A stretch of 64,000 nucleotides of DNA from NCBI RefSeq assembly GCF_023017165.1, contig NZ_JALKBW010000001.1, forward strand, positions 1,302,001 to 1,366,000, given 5' to 3'. Below the pieces are notes generated by a model that did not search any database, was not told where the DNA came from, and worked only from the letters and a program-made list of their open reading frames with translations. Each line of letters starts with the position of its first letter. The first letter of the stretch is position 1. Positions 27,547 to 38,000 of the stretch are shown in pieces. The stretch comes from Gordonia alkaliphila (GTDB lineage: Bacteria; Actinomycetota; Actinomycetes; Mycobacteriales; Mycobacteriaceae). The position numbers were made by a program, and so were the translations under genes.

Positions 27547-27915
27547 TCAGAACAGCGGCACCACCCGGTCGGCGCGACCGTCGCCGTCGGTGTCTTCCAG
27601 GGCCTGATCGGGCAGGCCGTCGCCGTCGTCGTCGATCTCCAGGCGGCCGAGGGTGGCGGGGAGCTCCCACAGTCCGGCCCCCGAGTCGGTGAAGCCGGTT
27701 TCGGCGATGCCGTCGTCATCGAGGTCGAGCATCGCCCGGTCGGCGACGCCGTCGGCATCCGTGTCCCACATCGCATCGTCGCGCAGGCCGTCACCGTCGA
27801 AATCCAGCGCGACGGCGTCGAGGGTGCCGTCGTGATCCAGATCCAGATCCGCCGGGCTGTGCCACGTCGACAGCGTGCCGTCGCCGGTGCCGAAGAAGTA
27901 CTCGAGGCCGTCCAT
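27547..27915 (-). CDS. Acidic DxDxDG repeat protein, calcium-binding-like
   Basis: A 122-residue protein with no signal peptide or membrane helix, made almost wholly of repeated DxDxDG(x)xD loops: LDLDHDGTLD, LDFDGDGLRDD, WDTDADGVAD, LDLDDDGIAE, IDDDGDGLPD and EDTDGDGRAD. The loops match EF-hand, dockerin or thrombospondin-3 type calcium-binding loops spaced about 10-12 residues apart. A role is not predictable. The gene lies alone, convergent with the DUF222 gene and separated by 9 bases. Confidence 0.7.
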   Translation of the reverse strand: MDGLEYFFGTGDGTLSTWHSPADLDLDHDGTLDAVALDFDGDGLRDDAMWDTDADGVADRAMLDLDDDGIAETGFTDSGAGLWELPATLGRLEIDDDGDGLPDQALEDTDGDGRADRVVPLF

Positions 27916-27991
27916 ACCGGTTAGACGCTCGGCGCCCCGGCACGGTTCCGCGACACGCCCGACGGCGGGTCCCCGGGTAACGGATCCGGCG

Positions 27992-29083
27992 TCAGTAGCC
28001 CATCGTGCGGATGGCGGCGGCGAGGTCGTCGAGCTGCGAGCGCTGCACGTCCAGGTGCGGCGAGATGCGCAGCAACGACTGGTCGCCGGCCAACGGTGCG
28101 CGCCACGACTCCGCGGCGGTCACCAGGATGCCCGTCTCGCGCAGCGCGACCTGCGCGGTGGCGACGTCACTGGCCTGCCAGCCCGGGGGCGGCGCCAGGG
28201 TCACCAGGGCCGACGGCTCGTCGATCGGCTCCAGTACCTCCCACGAACCGATGCCGTCGAGTCGCTCCCGCGTGATCTGACCGATCTTCGCCAACTCCCG
28301 GTACACCCGCTGCTGACCGAACGCCTGCAGGTCGGCCACCGCCTGTCCCAGACCGAGACCGCCGGCCACGTAGGCCTCCGACGACTCCACTTCCACCGGA
28401 CGGATCGCGTCGCCGCGCACCGCGAGGAAACCCACGCCGCGCGGCCCGGTGAGCCACTTGCGAGAGGTGCCGTAGACGATGTCGGCCCCGGTCACGGTGG
28501 GGACGTGCCCGACGGCCTGCGCCATGTCGACGACCACCGCGACGCCCGCATTGTGGGCCACCTCGACGATGTCCATCACCGGCTGCACCACGCCGCTGGC
28601 CGAGCCGACCTGACACACGTGGATGAAGTCCGGCTGCTCGAACTGCAGCATGTTCTCCAGCGCGTCGGTATCGACATGCCCGTATCGGTCCGCCGACGGC
28701 ATGGTCCGCACGGCGATGCCGCGGCGCTCGAACTCGTCGAGGTTCGGACCGAACTCGTTGACCGCCACCCAGACGGTGGCCGCGAGCGGCAGGTTCCAAT
28801 TGTTCAGCAGCGCGCGCAGGCAGGTCCGTGCACTGTCCCGGAACGAGAGCTCCTCGGGCAGATGTCCGATCAGGGTGGCGAGATCGCGGCGTCCCCGCGC
28901 CAGCTGCTCCGCCTGCTCATCGGCGGCGACGTACGAACCGCGCTCGGCTTCGCGCCACAGGTGCGCGGTGATCGTGTCGATGGTCGCGCGCGACGCACGG
29001 CCCGCCGAGGCGGAGTCCAGGTGCGCGATCGTCGGCTCGATTCGCGCGGCATGCCACTGTTCGCCCAGATCGCTGCAGTACAT
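27992..29083 (-). CDS. Class V aminotransferase-fold PLP enzyme, EgtE-like
   Basis: A 363-residue pyridoxal-phosphate enzyme. TIAHLDSASAGRASRATIDTI (about 20-40) is a typical class V opening, VVVDMAQAVGHVPTVTGADIVYGTSRKWLTGPRGVGFLAVRG (about 210-250) holds the PLP aspartate and the Schiff-base lysine in SRKWL, and the C-terminus has LLRISPHLDVQRSQLDDLAAAI. It resembles EgtE, the ergothioneine C-S lyase, but no egtA-D genes are nearby, so that name is tentative. ATG 29083 is preferred to a longer start because it lies 10 bases after the pcnA stop, forming an operon. Confidence 0.8.
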   Translation of the reverse strand: MYCSDLGEQWHAARIEPTIAHLDSASAGRASRATIDTITAHLWREAERGSYVAADEQAEQLARGRRDLATLIGHLPEELSFRDSARTCLRALLNNWNLPLAATVWVAVNEFGPNLDEFERRGIAVRTMPSADRYGHVDTDALENMLQFEQPDFIHVCQVGSASGVVQPVMDIVEVAHNAGVAVVVDMAQAVGHVPTVTGADIVYGTSRKWLTGPRGVGFLAVRGDAIRPVEVESSEAYVAGGLGLGQAVADLQAFGQQRVYRELAKIGQITRERLDGIGSWEVLEPIDEPSALVTLAPPPGWQASDVATAQVALRETGILVTAAESWRAPLAGDQSLLRISPHLDVQRSQLDDLAAAIRTMGY

Positions 29084-29093
29084 ACTCTCGAAT

Positions 29094-30563
29094 CTACCGT
29101 TGTGCCCACCATTGGCGTAATGCCGCGGCTGCGTCGTCCCGGGACAGCGGTCCCGCATCCAGGCGCAACTCCTTGAGGAAGCGCCACGCCTCGCCGACCT
29201 CGGGGCCCGGCGGGAGATCGAGGATCTCCATGATGGCGTTGCCGTCCAGGTCCGGGCGCACCCGATCCAAATCCTCGGCCGACTTCAGGTCGGCGATGCG
29301 GTGCTCGAGGTCGTCGTAGGTCTCCTGCAGGCGACGCGCACGACGCCGATTGCGCGTGGTGCAGTCGGCCCGCACCAGCTTGTGCAAGCGATCGAGCAGG
29401 GGACCGGCGTCGGTCACGTACCGGCGCACCGCCGAATCGGTCCACTTGCCTTCGCCGTAGCCGTGGAAGCGCAGATGCAGGAAAACGAGCTGGGCGACGT
29501 CGTCGACGGTCGCCTTCGGATACTTCAGCGCCCGCATCCGCTTGCGCACGAGCTTGGCGCCGACCACCTCGTGGTGGTGGAAGCTGACGCCGCCGCCGTC
29601 TTCGTGCCTGCGCGTGGCCGGCTTGCCGATGTCGTGCAGCAGCGCCGCCCAGCGCAGGATCGGATCGGGGCCGTTCTCCTCCAGCTCGATCGCCTGCCGC
29701 AGCACCGTCAGCGAGTGCTGGTAGACGTCCTTGTGCTGGTGGTGTTCGTCGATGGTGAGCTGCATGCCGGGGATCTCCGGAATGATCCGCTCGGCCAGCC
29801 CGGTCTGCACCAGCAGGTCGATCGCCTCGATCGGGTGCTCGCCGCACAGCAGTTTGTCGAGCTCCACCGCGATGCGTTCGACGGTGATGCGGTCGATCTC
29901 CCCGGCCATCGCCGTGGTGGCCGCCAACGTCCGCGGCGACAGGGTGAAGCCGAGCTGGGAGACGAACCGCAGACCCCGAAGCATGCGCAGCGGATCGTCG
30001 TGGAACGAATCCTCCGGCGCGGCGGGGGTGTCGATAATGCCGGCGAGCAGATCGTCCATGCCGTTGAGCGGGTCGACGAACTCCTGGCTGCCGTCGGCGG
30101 CGAGCTTCACCGCCATCGCGTTGATGCGGAAGTCACGCCGAATCAGGTCGCCGTCCAGCGTGTCGCCGAAGGTGACTTGCGGGTTGCGGCTGATCCGGTC
30201 GTAGACGTCGGCCCGGTAGGTGGTGATCTCGATGGTCTGGTCGCCCTTGGCGGCGCTGACCGTGCCGAACTCGATCCCCGTCTTCCAGATCACGTCGGCC
30301 CACGCGTCGAGGATGTCGGCGATCACCTCGGGTCGGGCGTCGGTGGTGAAATCCAGGTCGTCGCCCAAGCGCCCGAGGACGGCGTCGCGCACACTGCCGC
30401 CCACCAGGTACAGCTCGTGCCCGCGCGCGGTGAAGAGCTCCGCGAGGGGCGTGAGGACGTCGCCGAGGTCGCGCAGGGTGATCGCGGCGGCGGCGAGGAG
30501 CCGAGCGCGTCGCTCCGCTCGAGCCGCGATCACGGCGGCATCTGCGGCAGCACTTTCGGTCAT
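29094..30563 (-). CDS. pcnA: CCA tRNA nucleotidyltransferase
   Basis: A 489-residue enzyme that adds or repairs the CCA end of tRNA, needed here because at least tRNA-Ala lacks an encoded CCA. The nucleotidyltransferase head has LYLVGGSVRDAVLGRLGDDLDFTTDA (about 51-76) with the DxD metal site and RRDFRINAMAV. An HD domain follows (RWAALLHDIGKPATR, about 300). ATG at 30563 is chosen because it begins the family's usual N-terminus. It matches Rv3907c. It faces the divergent nudix gene and is followed by the class V aminotransferase-like gene. Confidence 0.94.
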   Translation of the reverse strand: MTESAAADAAVIAARAERRARLLAAAAITLRDLGDVLTPLAELFTARGHELYLVGGSVRDAVLGRLGDDLDFTTDARPEVIADILDAWADVIWKTGIEFGTVSAAKGDQTIEITTYRADVYDRISRNPQVTFGDTLDGDLIRRDFRINAMAVKLAADGSQEFVDPLNGMDDLLAGIIDTPAAPEDSFHDDPLRMLRGLRFVSQLGFTLSPRTLAATTAMAGEIDRITVERIAVELDKLLCGEHPIEAIDLLVQTGLAERIIPEIPGMQLTIDEHHQHKDVYQHSLTVLRQAIELEENGPDPILRWAALLHDIGKPATRRHEDGGGVSFHHHEVVGAKLVRKRMRALKYPKATVDDVAQLVFLHLRFHGYGEGKWTDSAVRRYVTDAGPLLDRLHKLVRADCTTRNRRRARRLQETYDDLEHRIADLKSAEDLDRVRPDLDGNAIMEILDLPPGPEVGEAWRFLKELRLDAGPLSRDDAAAALRQWWAQR

Positions 30564-30634
30564 GACATGCCAGCCTACCGAGCCTGCCGGGTCGCTTGAG
30601 CTAACGGTGGGTAACGAGCGGATAGAGTCGTAGT

Positions 30635-31699
30635 GTGTCTGCTGAGTCGTCGGTGAGCCGACCGGACGTCGTGAACGACGGTCCGGCATCTGCCGACGGC
30701 CAAACCCCCCGGTCCCGATCCAAGCGCAGGGGCCGTCGACGCGGTCGTCGACGCGGTAAAGGCGGCGGTCAGAACGCCGCGGCCGTCCCGTCCACCACCG
30801 GCCAGGGCGACGCGGCCCGCGACAACGGCGGCGACCAGAAGAACTCGCAGAACCAGAAGAAGCCGTCGGCACCCACCGGCCCGAAACCGTCGGATCTGGC
30901 GGGCCCGCGCGTGCGCAGCGAAGCCGGCACCCCGGCCGCCATGCCGCCCACCCGCCGGCGTCCGAACAGTGCGTCCCGGTCGTCGACCAAACCGGCGAGC
31001 CCCGCCGGCGGCAAGACCGCCGAGACCCATCAGCGGACCAACACCGGCGGCACCAACGGCCAGCAGCCCGCCCAGCGACTGCGCACCGTGCGGGAGACGT
31101 CGGCCGGCGGTCTGGTGCTGTCGAACCTGCACGACCCGTTCGATCAGTTGAAGGCCGTGCTCATCGGCCGGATCGATCGTCGCGGACGCATGATGTGGTC
31201 GCTGCCCAAGGGGCACATCGAGACCGGTGAGACCGCGGAGACCACCGCGATCCGGGAGATCGCCGAGGAGACCGGCGTCAGCGGAACCGTGGTGGCGACC
31301 CTCGGCAAGATCGACTACTGGTTCGTGAGCGACGGGCGCCGCATCCACAAGACGGTGCACCACTACCTGCTGCGCTACACCGGCGGCGAGCTCTGCGACG
31401 GCGACTACGAAGTGAGCGCCGTGGCGTGGGTGCCGTTGAGCGAGCTGCCGCGTCGGCTCACGTATTCTGACGAGCGACGGCTCGCCCGCACCGCCGAGAA
31501 GGTCATCGAGGAACTCCGCGATGACCCGGCTCGGCTGGCGCAGTCGGAAGCCGAGGCCAATCGCACCGAGCCGAACGACTATGAGAAAGCCGCCGCAGCC
31601 CGCAATCAGCGCCGCAACGAGCCGCCGGCCAAGCCCCGACGGCGACGCCGTCGACCGCGACGCGGGGGAGCCGGGAATCGTACCGACGGTGCGGGCTGA
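30635..31699 (+). CDS. Nudix hydrolase, MutT4-like
   Basis: A 354-residue protein. Residues 1-150 are low-complexity, Arg/Pro/Gly-rich and probably disordered. The Nudix domain follows (about 150-300) with the full box [23 protein letters not shown]. The C-terminus is Arg-rich ([10 protein letters not shown]). Nudix enzymes hydrolyse nucleoside diphosphate derivatives, and the mycobacterial relative Rv3908 is called MutT4. GTG 30635 follows TAGAGT, a leaderless-type start. It heads the nudix-DUF6049-murJ operon and overlaps the next gene. Confidence 0.9.
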   Translation: MSAESSVSRPDVVNDGPASADGQTPRSRSKRRGRRRGRRRGKGGGQNAAAVPSTTGQGDAARDNGGDQKNSQNQKKPSAPTGPKPSDLAGPRVRSEAGTPAAMPPTRRRPNSASRSSTKPASPAGGKTAETHQRTNTGGTNGQQPAQRLRTVRETSAGGLVLSNLHDPFDQLKAVLIGRIDRRGRMMWSLPKGHIETGETAETTAIREIAEETGVSGTVVATLGKIDYWFVSDGRRIHKTVHHYLLRYTGGELCDGDYEVSAVAWVPLSELPRRLTYSDERRLARTAEKVIEELRDDPARLAQSEAEANRTEPNDYEKAAAARNQRRNEPPAKPRRRRRRPRRGGAGNRTDGAG

Positions 31700-34163
31700 C
31701 CTCGCGCGGCATCTGGCCGCCCTGCTGGCGAGCGTGCTGCTGGTGCTCGGTCTGTCCGCGGCACCGTTCCTGGCGGCACCCGCCCACGCCGAAGAGCCCC
31801 GCTACGCGACGTTGACCGTCACCGAACTCACCCCGTCGTCGGTCACCAGCGCCGGCGAAGACGAGGTGAAAGTGCGCGGTCGCCTCACCAACACCTTCGA
31901 CCGGCCGATCAACAACCTCCAGTTCCGGCTGCAGCGCGGTCCGCTGGTGCGGACCGCCGTCGCCCTGCGGACCTCGCTGATGGCGCCGCCGTCGAGTTTC
32001 GCGGTGCAGACCGCACCGCAGACCATGGACCAGACCCTCGCGCCGGGGGAGAGCGCCGAGTTCGAGCTCACCGCCCCGGTCAGCGGACCGGAGGGCCTGC
32101 AGATCGACACCACCGGCGTCTATCCGCTGCAGATCACCGCCAGCGGGGTGCCCGAATCCGGCGGCGCCGTCCAGCTGGCGCAGTCCCGCACGCAGTTGCC
32201 GGTGGTCTCCCTGCCCGCCGACGCCCGACGCGCCGCCGAGTTCACCGGCGCGGCCGGCGACGGCAGCGACTCACGACTCGGCCGCGACGGCTCGCTGGCA
32301 CCGGACACCTCGGCACCGGCCGCCCTCACCATGATCTGGCCGTTGGCGGCGGCACCGCAGCTCGCGCCCGGAGTGCTCGGCGGCGGCACCGAACCCGTGC
32401 GGCTGATCAGTGATCAACTCGCGGCTTCCCTCGCCCCACAGGGCCGCCTCGGCGCCCAACTCGAGGCCCTGGAGAAGGTCCGCGAGGGTGTCGATTCGCG
32501 CGTGGCGGAGACGCTCTGCGTCGCCGTCGACCCCGATCTCCTGGTCACCGTCCACGGCATGACGCTGGGGTACGAAGTCAGCGACGATCCAGCCGATCAG
32601 ACGTCGGGGAGTAGTCCGGGCACCGGCCAGGAGGCGGCGACGGACTGGCTAGCCAAGCTGCGCGCGATCGCCGACGACCTGTGCATCACCGCTCTGCCGT
32701 TCGCGCAGGCCGGCCTGGACTCCCTGGCGACGATCGACGACGCCGGCCTGTCGACGGTGGCGGTCACCGGCGCCTCGGACATCGTCGACGCACTGCTCGA
32801 CGTCGAATCGCTGCGCGGGATCGCCATCCCAGCCGTCGGCACGCTGTCCGAGGCCGGCCGCACCGTCCTGTCCACGCACGATCTGCAGGCCGCCGTCGCC
32901 TCGTCGTCGCTCGAGCCGGAACGTCCCGACGAGGCCGGTCGCTACCGTTCCGGACCGGTGGCACTGCAGTCGTACGAGGTGCCGATCAGCGCGGCGCTCG
33001 GCGCTGCGGGCACCGCACCGGTGGTGCCGTCGATCCTGCCGAGCTGGCAGCAGCCCACACTCAACGACGAATCCGCCGTCACCCGCCGCCAAGCCGCCGT
33101 CGCGGCCCTGGCCTTCCCGATGCTGACCGTTCCCGACTCCGAGAACGGCGACGGCCCCGGTCCCCTGACCGGGCGCAGCGCCTTCGTGATGCCGCCGACC
33201 TACTGGTCACCGACGGTCGACGACGCGATGAGCCTGCTCAACGCGGCCGATCTGCTGCTGGCCTCGGGCACCGCCGAACCGCTGAGCCTGCGCACCCTGT
33301 CCGAGCAGCTGCCCGCGGCGTCGAACGCCGCGAAGCTGGTGACACCGGGCGACGTCGAACCCCTGGTGGCGCAAGGCTTCCCGATCAGTGCGGCCGACGC
33401 GGCGATGGTGCGGAGCAATCAGGGCGTCACCGGCGCCCTGGAGGGTTCCCTGGTGCGCTCGCCCAATGTCACCGCGACCCCGCAGTCGTACCTGGCGCCG
33501 CTGCGCGAGGACGCGCTCCGCGCCATCGCCACCCCGCAGTCGCAGACCCTGGAGCAGACTCGCGCGGCGCGGTCCATGCGAATCACCGCGGTCACCACCA
33601 CACTGGATCGCATGAAACAGTCGGTGGCGCTGCTCGACCCCGGAGGCCGGTACACGCTGGCCTCCGAGCGCAGTCCGCTGCTGCTGATCGTGCGGAACGA
33701 CCTCGCGCTGCCCATTCGCGTCCAGATGGACATCGAGGCGCCGGACGCTCTCAACGTCGGCGACGTCGGCGTGCAGGAGATCCCGCCGCTGGGCACCCGG
33801 CAGATCCAGATCCCGACGCGCGCCTCCACCTCGGAGCGCGCCACCGTCGAGATCTCGATGCTGACCTCCACCGGCGTCCCGCTCAGCGAACCGATCTCCC
33901 TCTCCATCTACTCCAACGCCTACGGCAAGCCGCTGTTCTGGATCACCATCGCCGCCGGCGTCGCCCTCGTCCTGTTGACGGCACGACGCCTCTGGCACCG
34001 CTTCCGGGGCGAACCGGATCCGGCCGACGAAGACCGACCGGAGCCGGACGCCGATTCGCTCCGCCTCGCTTCCGCTCCTTACGCCGAGCGCGTCGAACGG
34101 GCCCGCGAGCAGCCCGAGGCGCCACTGCCTCCGCCCACGAGCGACCGGGAGGACGACTCATGA
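31689..34163 (+). CDS. DUF6049 family exported membrane protein (Rv3909-like)
   Basis: An 824-residue envelope protein. The chosen GTG at 31689 overlaps the nudix stop by 11 bases and gives a clear signal peptide ([31 protein letters not shown]). A long extracytoplasmic beta-rich and alpha/beta region follows, then one transmembrane helix near residues 750-770 ([22 protein letters not shown]) and an acidic cytoplasmic tail. The position between nudix and murJ matches Rv3909, suspected to work with the MurJ/peptidoglycan machinery. Function otherwise unknown. Confidence 0.85.
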   Translation: MRADLARHLAALLASVLLVLGLSAAPFLAAPAHAEEPRYATLTVTELTPSSVTSAGEDEVKVRGRLTNTFDRPINNLQFRLQRGPLVRTAVALRTSLMAPPSSFAVQTAPQTMDQTLAPGESAEFELTAPVSGPEGLQIDTTGVYPLQITASGVPESGGAVQLAQSRTQLPVVSLPADARRAAEFTGAAGDGSDSRLGRDGSLAPDTSAPAALTMIWPLAAAPQLAPGVLGGGTEPVRLISDQLAASLAPQGRLGAQLEALEKVREGVDSRVAETLCVAVDPDLLVTVHGMTLGYEVSDDPADQTSGSSPGTGQEAATDWLAKLRAIADDLCITALPFAQAGLDSLATIDDAGLSTVAVTGASDIVDALLDVESLRGIAIPAVGTLSEAGRTVLSTHDLQAAVASSSLEPERPDEAGRYRSGPVALQSYEVPISAALGAAGTAPVVPSILPSWQQPTLNDESAVTRRQAAVAALAFPMLTVPDSENGDGPGPLTGRSAFVMPPTYWSPTVDDAMSLLNAADLLLASGTAEPLSLRTLSEQLPAASNAAKLVTPGDVEPLVAQGFPISAADAAMVRSNQGVTGALEGSLVRSPNVTATPQSYLAPLREDALRAIATPQSQTLEQTRAARSMRITAVTTTLDRMKQSVALLDPGGRYTLASERSPLLLIVRNDLALPIRVQMDIEAPDALNVGDVGVQEIPPLGTRQIQIPTRASTSERATVEISMLTSTGVPLSEPISLSIYSNAYGKPLFWITIAAGVALVLLTARRLWHRFRGEPDPADEDRPEPDADSLRLASAPYAERVERAREQPEAPLPPPTSDREDDS

Positions 34164-37100
34164 GTGCAGATCGACACCGCCCGCCCGGATCCCCGCGGCC
34201 GTCCGGCCCGCTCGCCGAGGCGCCCGAACCCCACGCGCTCGCCAGCAGTGAGATCCTCGCCGAGGAGACCGCGGCCCAAGGCGCCCAGCGAGACGGGGGA
34301 GTCGACGACTCCGACGCCTCGGTGATGCGGACCGGCGGCTCCATCGCCGTCGCCACGCTCGTCAGCCGCATCACCGGCTTCGTGCGGACCGTTCTGGTTC
34401 TGGCGATGCTCGGCGGCGCCCTGTCGTCCGCCTTCCAGGCCGCCTACGTACTGCCGAACATGATCGCCGAGGTGGTCCTCGGCGCGGTGTTGACCGCGAT
34501 CGTCATCCCGGTCCTGGTGCGCGCGGAGATGGAGGACTCCGACGGCGGCGCCGGCTTCATCAATCGGATCTTCACGCTCACCGTGGTGATTCTCGGCGCG
34601 GCCACCGTGATCGCGGTCATCGCCGCGCCACTGTTGACCTTCCTCAACGTGGGCGACGGCAAGGTCGACAGACAGCTGACCACAGCGCTGGCCTACCTCC
34701 TGCTGCCCGCGATCCTGTTCTACGGCCTGTCGGCGCTGTTCATGGCCATCTTGAACATGAAGAACGTGTTCAAACCGGGTGCCTGGGCCCCGGTCCTGAA
34801 CAACGTCGTGCAGATCGCGACGCTGGTGCTGTTCTACGTCATGCCGGGCGAGTTGACCCTCAACCCGGTCAAGATGAGCGACCCGAAGCTGCTGGTCCTC
34901 GGCGTCGGCACCACCATCGGCGTGGTGATCCAGGCCGGCATCCTGCTGCCGTACCTCAAGCGCGCCGGAATCAAGCTCCGCCTCCAGTGGGGGATCGACG
35001 ACCGGCTCCGTCGCTTCGGCGGGATGGCCGTGGCGATCGTGGCGTACGTGCTCATCCTGCAGGTCGGCATGGTGATCACCTACCGGATCGCCGCCTCGGC
35101 CACCGACTCGGGCATCTCCGTCTACGCCACGCACTGGCAACTGCTGCAGCTCCCGTACGGCGTTCTCGGCGTCACCATTCTGACCGCGATCATGCCGCGG
35201 CTGTCGCGCAACGCTGCCGCCGACGACACCGACGCGGTGATCGACGACATGTCGCTGGCGACCCGGCTGACCATGCTCGCACTGGTGCCGACCGTGGTCT
35301 ACATGACCTTCTTCGGGCCGGCCCTCGGCGTGGCCGTCTTCAACTTCGGCCGATTCGACCAGGGGCAGGCCGCCCAGCTGGGTTCGGTCCTGGCGTGGGG
35401 CGCCTTCACCCTCATCCCGTACGCGATGACCCTCGTCCAGCTGCGTGTCTTCTACGCCCGCGAGGACGCCTGGACCCCCACCCTGATGGTCCTCGGCATC
35501 ACCGTCGTCAAGGTCGCCGCGTCGTTCCTCGGTCCGGTGCTGTTCTCCGACCCCGAACTGGTGGTGCGCTGGCTCGCCCTCTCCAACGGTCTGGGGTACC
35601 TGGTGGGCGCCCTGGTGGGTCACTACCTGCTGTATCGACGCCTGGGCGACGCGAAGATGCGACACCTGGCGCGCACCACGACGCTCACCATCGTGGTCTC
35701 GCTGGCCGTGACGGCGGCCGTCTGGGGCATCGCGCGACTCACCCGGTTCTCCGCGATGGCCACCCAGGCCGGCAAGATCGGCTCGGTCGCGTACCTCGCC
35801 ATCACCGGCATCGTGGTCCTCGGCGTGATCTACCTGCTGCTGGTGGCCCTACGCATCCCGGACATGGTCACCATCAGCAACGCGGTGATGCGCCTCGTCG
35901 GCCGGTTCATTCCGGCGCTGGCACCGACGCCGTCGAGCTCGGACGCGGACGACCAGCGCGACGCCACCACCATGACGGTGCAGTTCCCGCGGATCAATCC
36001 GGACGAGGCGCTCCCGTACTCCGGCCAAGTCGAGGTTCGACGACGGTTCGACCGCGGTTCCGCCAGCTGGCAGGAGTACGCGGTGACCAGCGGTGGCGCT
36101 GCCGGGGAGACCACCGTGATTCCGCGCATCGGCGCCGATCCCCGCCCCCTGCCGTCGCAGATGGTGACGCGCACCGACCTGCCCAAGCCACCAGCCACGC
36201 CCGGACGAGGACGACCCCCGATGACCGACACTTCGCCCGCGCAGCCGCGCGGACCCCGACTGGTCGCGGGCGCGGCGATCGCCGGCGGACGCTACCGACT
36301 GCTCGAGCCGCACGGCGGCACACGCGGTCTCCAGTTCTGGCAGGCGCACGACGGCCAGCTCAACCGCGAGGTGGGCCTGACCTTCGTCGACCCCGATCAG
36401 CTCGCTCCGCCGTACCGGCCGGAAGACCGCGACACGGCGCCCGACGGTCCGCAGGCCATCCTGAACCGCACGCGTCGCCTGGGGCAGCTGCACACCGCCG
36501 GTGTGGCCCGCGTTCTCGATGTGATCCGCGGCGCGTCCGGCGGCATCGTCGTCACCGAGTGGATCCCCGGAACGTCGCTGGCCGACGCCGCGCAGGCCAA
36601 CCCGTCCGCCACCGGTGCCGCCCGCGCCGTACGCACCCTCGCCGCCGGTGCCGAAGCCGCGCATCGCGCCGGGGCCGCACTGTCGATCGATCACCCGGAC
36701 CGCATCCGGGTCAGTATCGACGGCGACGCCGTCCTGGCCTTCCCGGCCGTCCTGTCCGGCGACGACCGGGCCTCCGACGTGCGCGGTCTGGGCGCGGTGC
36801 TCTACGCCCTGCTGCTCGATCGCTGGCCGCTCGACGCCGAGACCGGCCGCACGGTGATCACCACCGCACAGCGCACCGACCCGATCGGCGGCCTGGCGAT
36901 CGCCGACCCGGACACGCGGGGCAGCGACCCCGACCGGCCGGTGCCGCCGGTGCGCGTGCACTCGGAGATCCCGTTCGAGATCTCGGCGGTGGCCACGCGC
37001 GCACTGGAGGGCGGCGGCGGCATCCGCACCGCCGGCACCGTGCAGCACATCCTGGACCAGGCGACCGTCGTCGACCTCGCGACCGATGTGATTCCTCGCG

Positions 37101-37795
37101 TCGCCGACGACCGGACTCCGGTGTCGGTGGCCCCGCTCAGCCGCACCCGCAAGGAACGGCTGCTCGGCGAGGGTGAGGCGGGCAAACGGAACGGGGCACT
37201 GCTGATCGGCGCCGGACTGTTCGTCCTGTTCGTCATCGTCGCGCTCGTGCTGTGGCTGACCAACGCCTTCAGCGGCGACGATCCGAACGATCTGGACGCC
37301 TTCCTGCCCGACAACACGTCCTCCGCACCCGCGTCGCCGGGGAAGAGCGTCCCGGTGACGCCGCTCGGGGTCACCGTCTTCGATCCGGAGGGCGAACCCG
37401 ACACCACGGCCGCCGCGAACGTCGGCAACGTGCTGACCGGGGCCGCGCCGGCGTGGAAGACGTCGCAGTACCGCGGTCTGGCCGCATACGGCGGTCTCAA
37501 GGACGGGATCGGGCTCATGTTCCGCCTGCCCGAGGGTGCGTCGGTCTCGCAGATCCAGGTGCGCACCCCGACGCCGGGGTTCGCCGTCGACATCCGGACC
37601 GCGAACAGGGCCAAGCCCGCATTGAACAGCACGTCGGTGGTCGGCAGCGGGAAGGTCGACAAGACCACCACCACGCTGACGCTCGACGCGCCGGCGAAGT
37701 CGGGCTACCTGCTGATCTGGATCACGGCACTGCCCGAGAACGACGACGGGCTGTATCAGGCGATCATCAAGCAGATCTCGTTCACCCGGTCGTGA
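34160..37795 (+). CDS. murJ: MurJ lipid II flippase fused to pseudokinase
   Basis: A 1211-residue protein matching Rv3910 (MviN/FhaA partner) in design. After an acidic cytoplasmic leader, about fourteen transmembrane helices (about 58-585) form the MurJ flippase that moves lipid II across the membrane (GGSIAVATLVSRITGFVRTVLVLAMLGG). A linker follows, then a pseudokinase (about 688-960) that lacks the catalytic Lys, HRD and DFG motifs, one helix (about 1014-1037) and a beta-rich exterior domain. In mycobacteria this pseudokinase is phosphorylated by PknB and binds FhaA. ATG overlaps the upstream stop (ATGA). An internal ATG at 36222 opens the pseudokinase part. Confidence 0.94.
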   Translation: MSADRHRPPGSPRPSGPLAEAPEPHALASSEILAEETAAQGAQRDGGVDDSDASVMRTGGSIAVATLVSRITGFVRTVLVLAMLGGALSSAFQAAYVLPNMIAEVVLGAVLTAIVIPVLVRAEMEDSDGGAGFINRIFTLTVVILGAATVIAVIAAPLLTFLNVGDGKVDRQLTTALAYLLLPAILFYGLSALFMAILNMKNVFKPGAWAPVLNNVVQIATLVLFYVMPGELTLNPVKMSDPKLLVLGVGTTIGVVIQAGILLPYLKRAGIKLRLQWGIDDRLRRFGGMAVAIVAYVLILQVGMVITYRIAASATDSGISVYATHWQLLQLPYGVLGVTILTAIMPRLSRNAAADDTDAVIDDMSLATRLTMLALVPTVVYMTFFGPALGVAVFNFGRFDQGQAAQLGSVLAWGAFTLIPYAMTLVQLRVFYAREDAWTPTLMVLGITVVKVAASFLGPVLFSDPELVVRWLALSNGLGYLVGALVGHYLLYRRLGDAKMRHLARTTTLTIVVSLAVTAAVWGIARLTRFSAMATQAGKIGSVAYLAITGIVVLGVIYLLLVALRIPDMVTISNAVMRLVGRFIPALAPTPSSSDADDQRDATTMTVQFPRINPDEALPYSGQVEVRRRFDRGSASWQEYAVTSGGAAGETTVIPRIGADPRPLPSQMVTRTDLPKPPATPGRGRPPMTDTSPAQPRGPRLVAGAAIAGGRYRLLEPHGGTRGLQFWQAHDGQLNREVGLTFVDPDQLAPPYRPEDRDTAPDGPQAILNRTRRLGQLHTAGVARVLDVIRGASGGIVVTEWIPGTSLADAAQANPSATGAARAVRTLAAGAEAAHRAGAALSIDHPDRIRVSIDGDAVLAFPAVLSGDDRASDVRGLGAVLYALLLDRWPLDAETGRTVITTAQRTDPIGGLAIADPDTRGSDPDRPVPPVRVHSEIPFEISAVATRALEGGGGIRTAGTVQHILDQATVVDLATDVIPRVADDRTPVSVAPLSRTRKERLLGEGEAGKRNGALLIGAGLFVLFVIVALVLWLTNAFSGDDPNDLDAFLPDNTSSAPASPGKSVPVTPLGVTVFDPEGEPDTTAAANVGNVLTGAAPAWKTSQYRGLAAYGGLKDGIGLMFRLPEGASVSQIQVRTPTPGFAVDIRTANRAKPALNSTSVVGSGKVDKTTTTLTLDAPAKSGYLLIWITALPENDDGLYQAIIKQISFTRS

Positions 37796-38000
37796 CCGGC
37801 TCCGGCCGGCGCGCCGGAGTCCATCCGGGCGGACCGAGGACGTAACCGAGTTTGTCGCGGAAGCGCGGCGCACCGGCGACATCGCGGGCGAGGCAGAAGA
37901 TCCAGCATGGTCCTCCATTCGGACGAATCTTCGCCTGCTTCTGACATTCACACTGCTCAGAATTTGCCCGGCGCGGTTTTCGAGGAGAACGCTCGATAGT

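Noticed and set aside
28000-29083. Naming the class V aminotransferase EgtE outright
   Set aside because: The PLP fold is clear, but no other ergothioneine genes are adjacent, so specificity cannot be assigned from this window.
32681-34159. In-frame upstream extension of murJ
   Set aside because: The frame stays open far upstream, but the sequence there is antiphase to the DUF6049 gene; ATG 34160 with ATGA overlap gives the normal MurJ start.
36222-37795. Separate pseudokinase gene starting at the internal ATG
   Set aside because: The reading frame is continuous with MurJ, and the fused form is the known arrangement in mycobacteria.
35849-37951. 700-codon open frame on the minus strand under murJ
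   Set aside because: It is antisense to the conserved MurJ-pseudokinase gene; the sequence is Arg/Gly/Val-rich without motifs.
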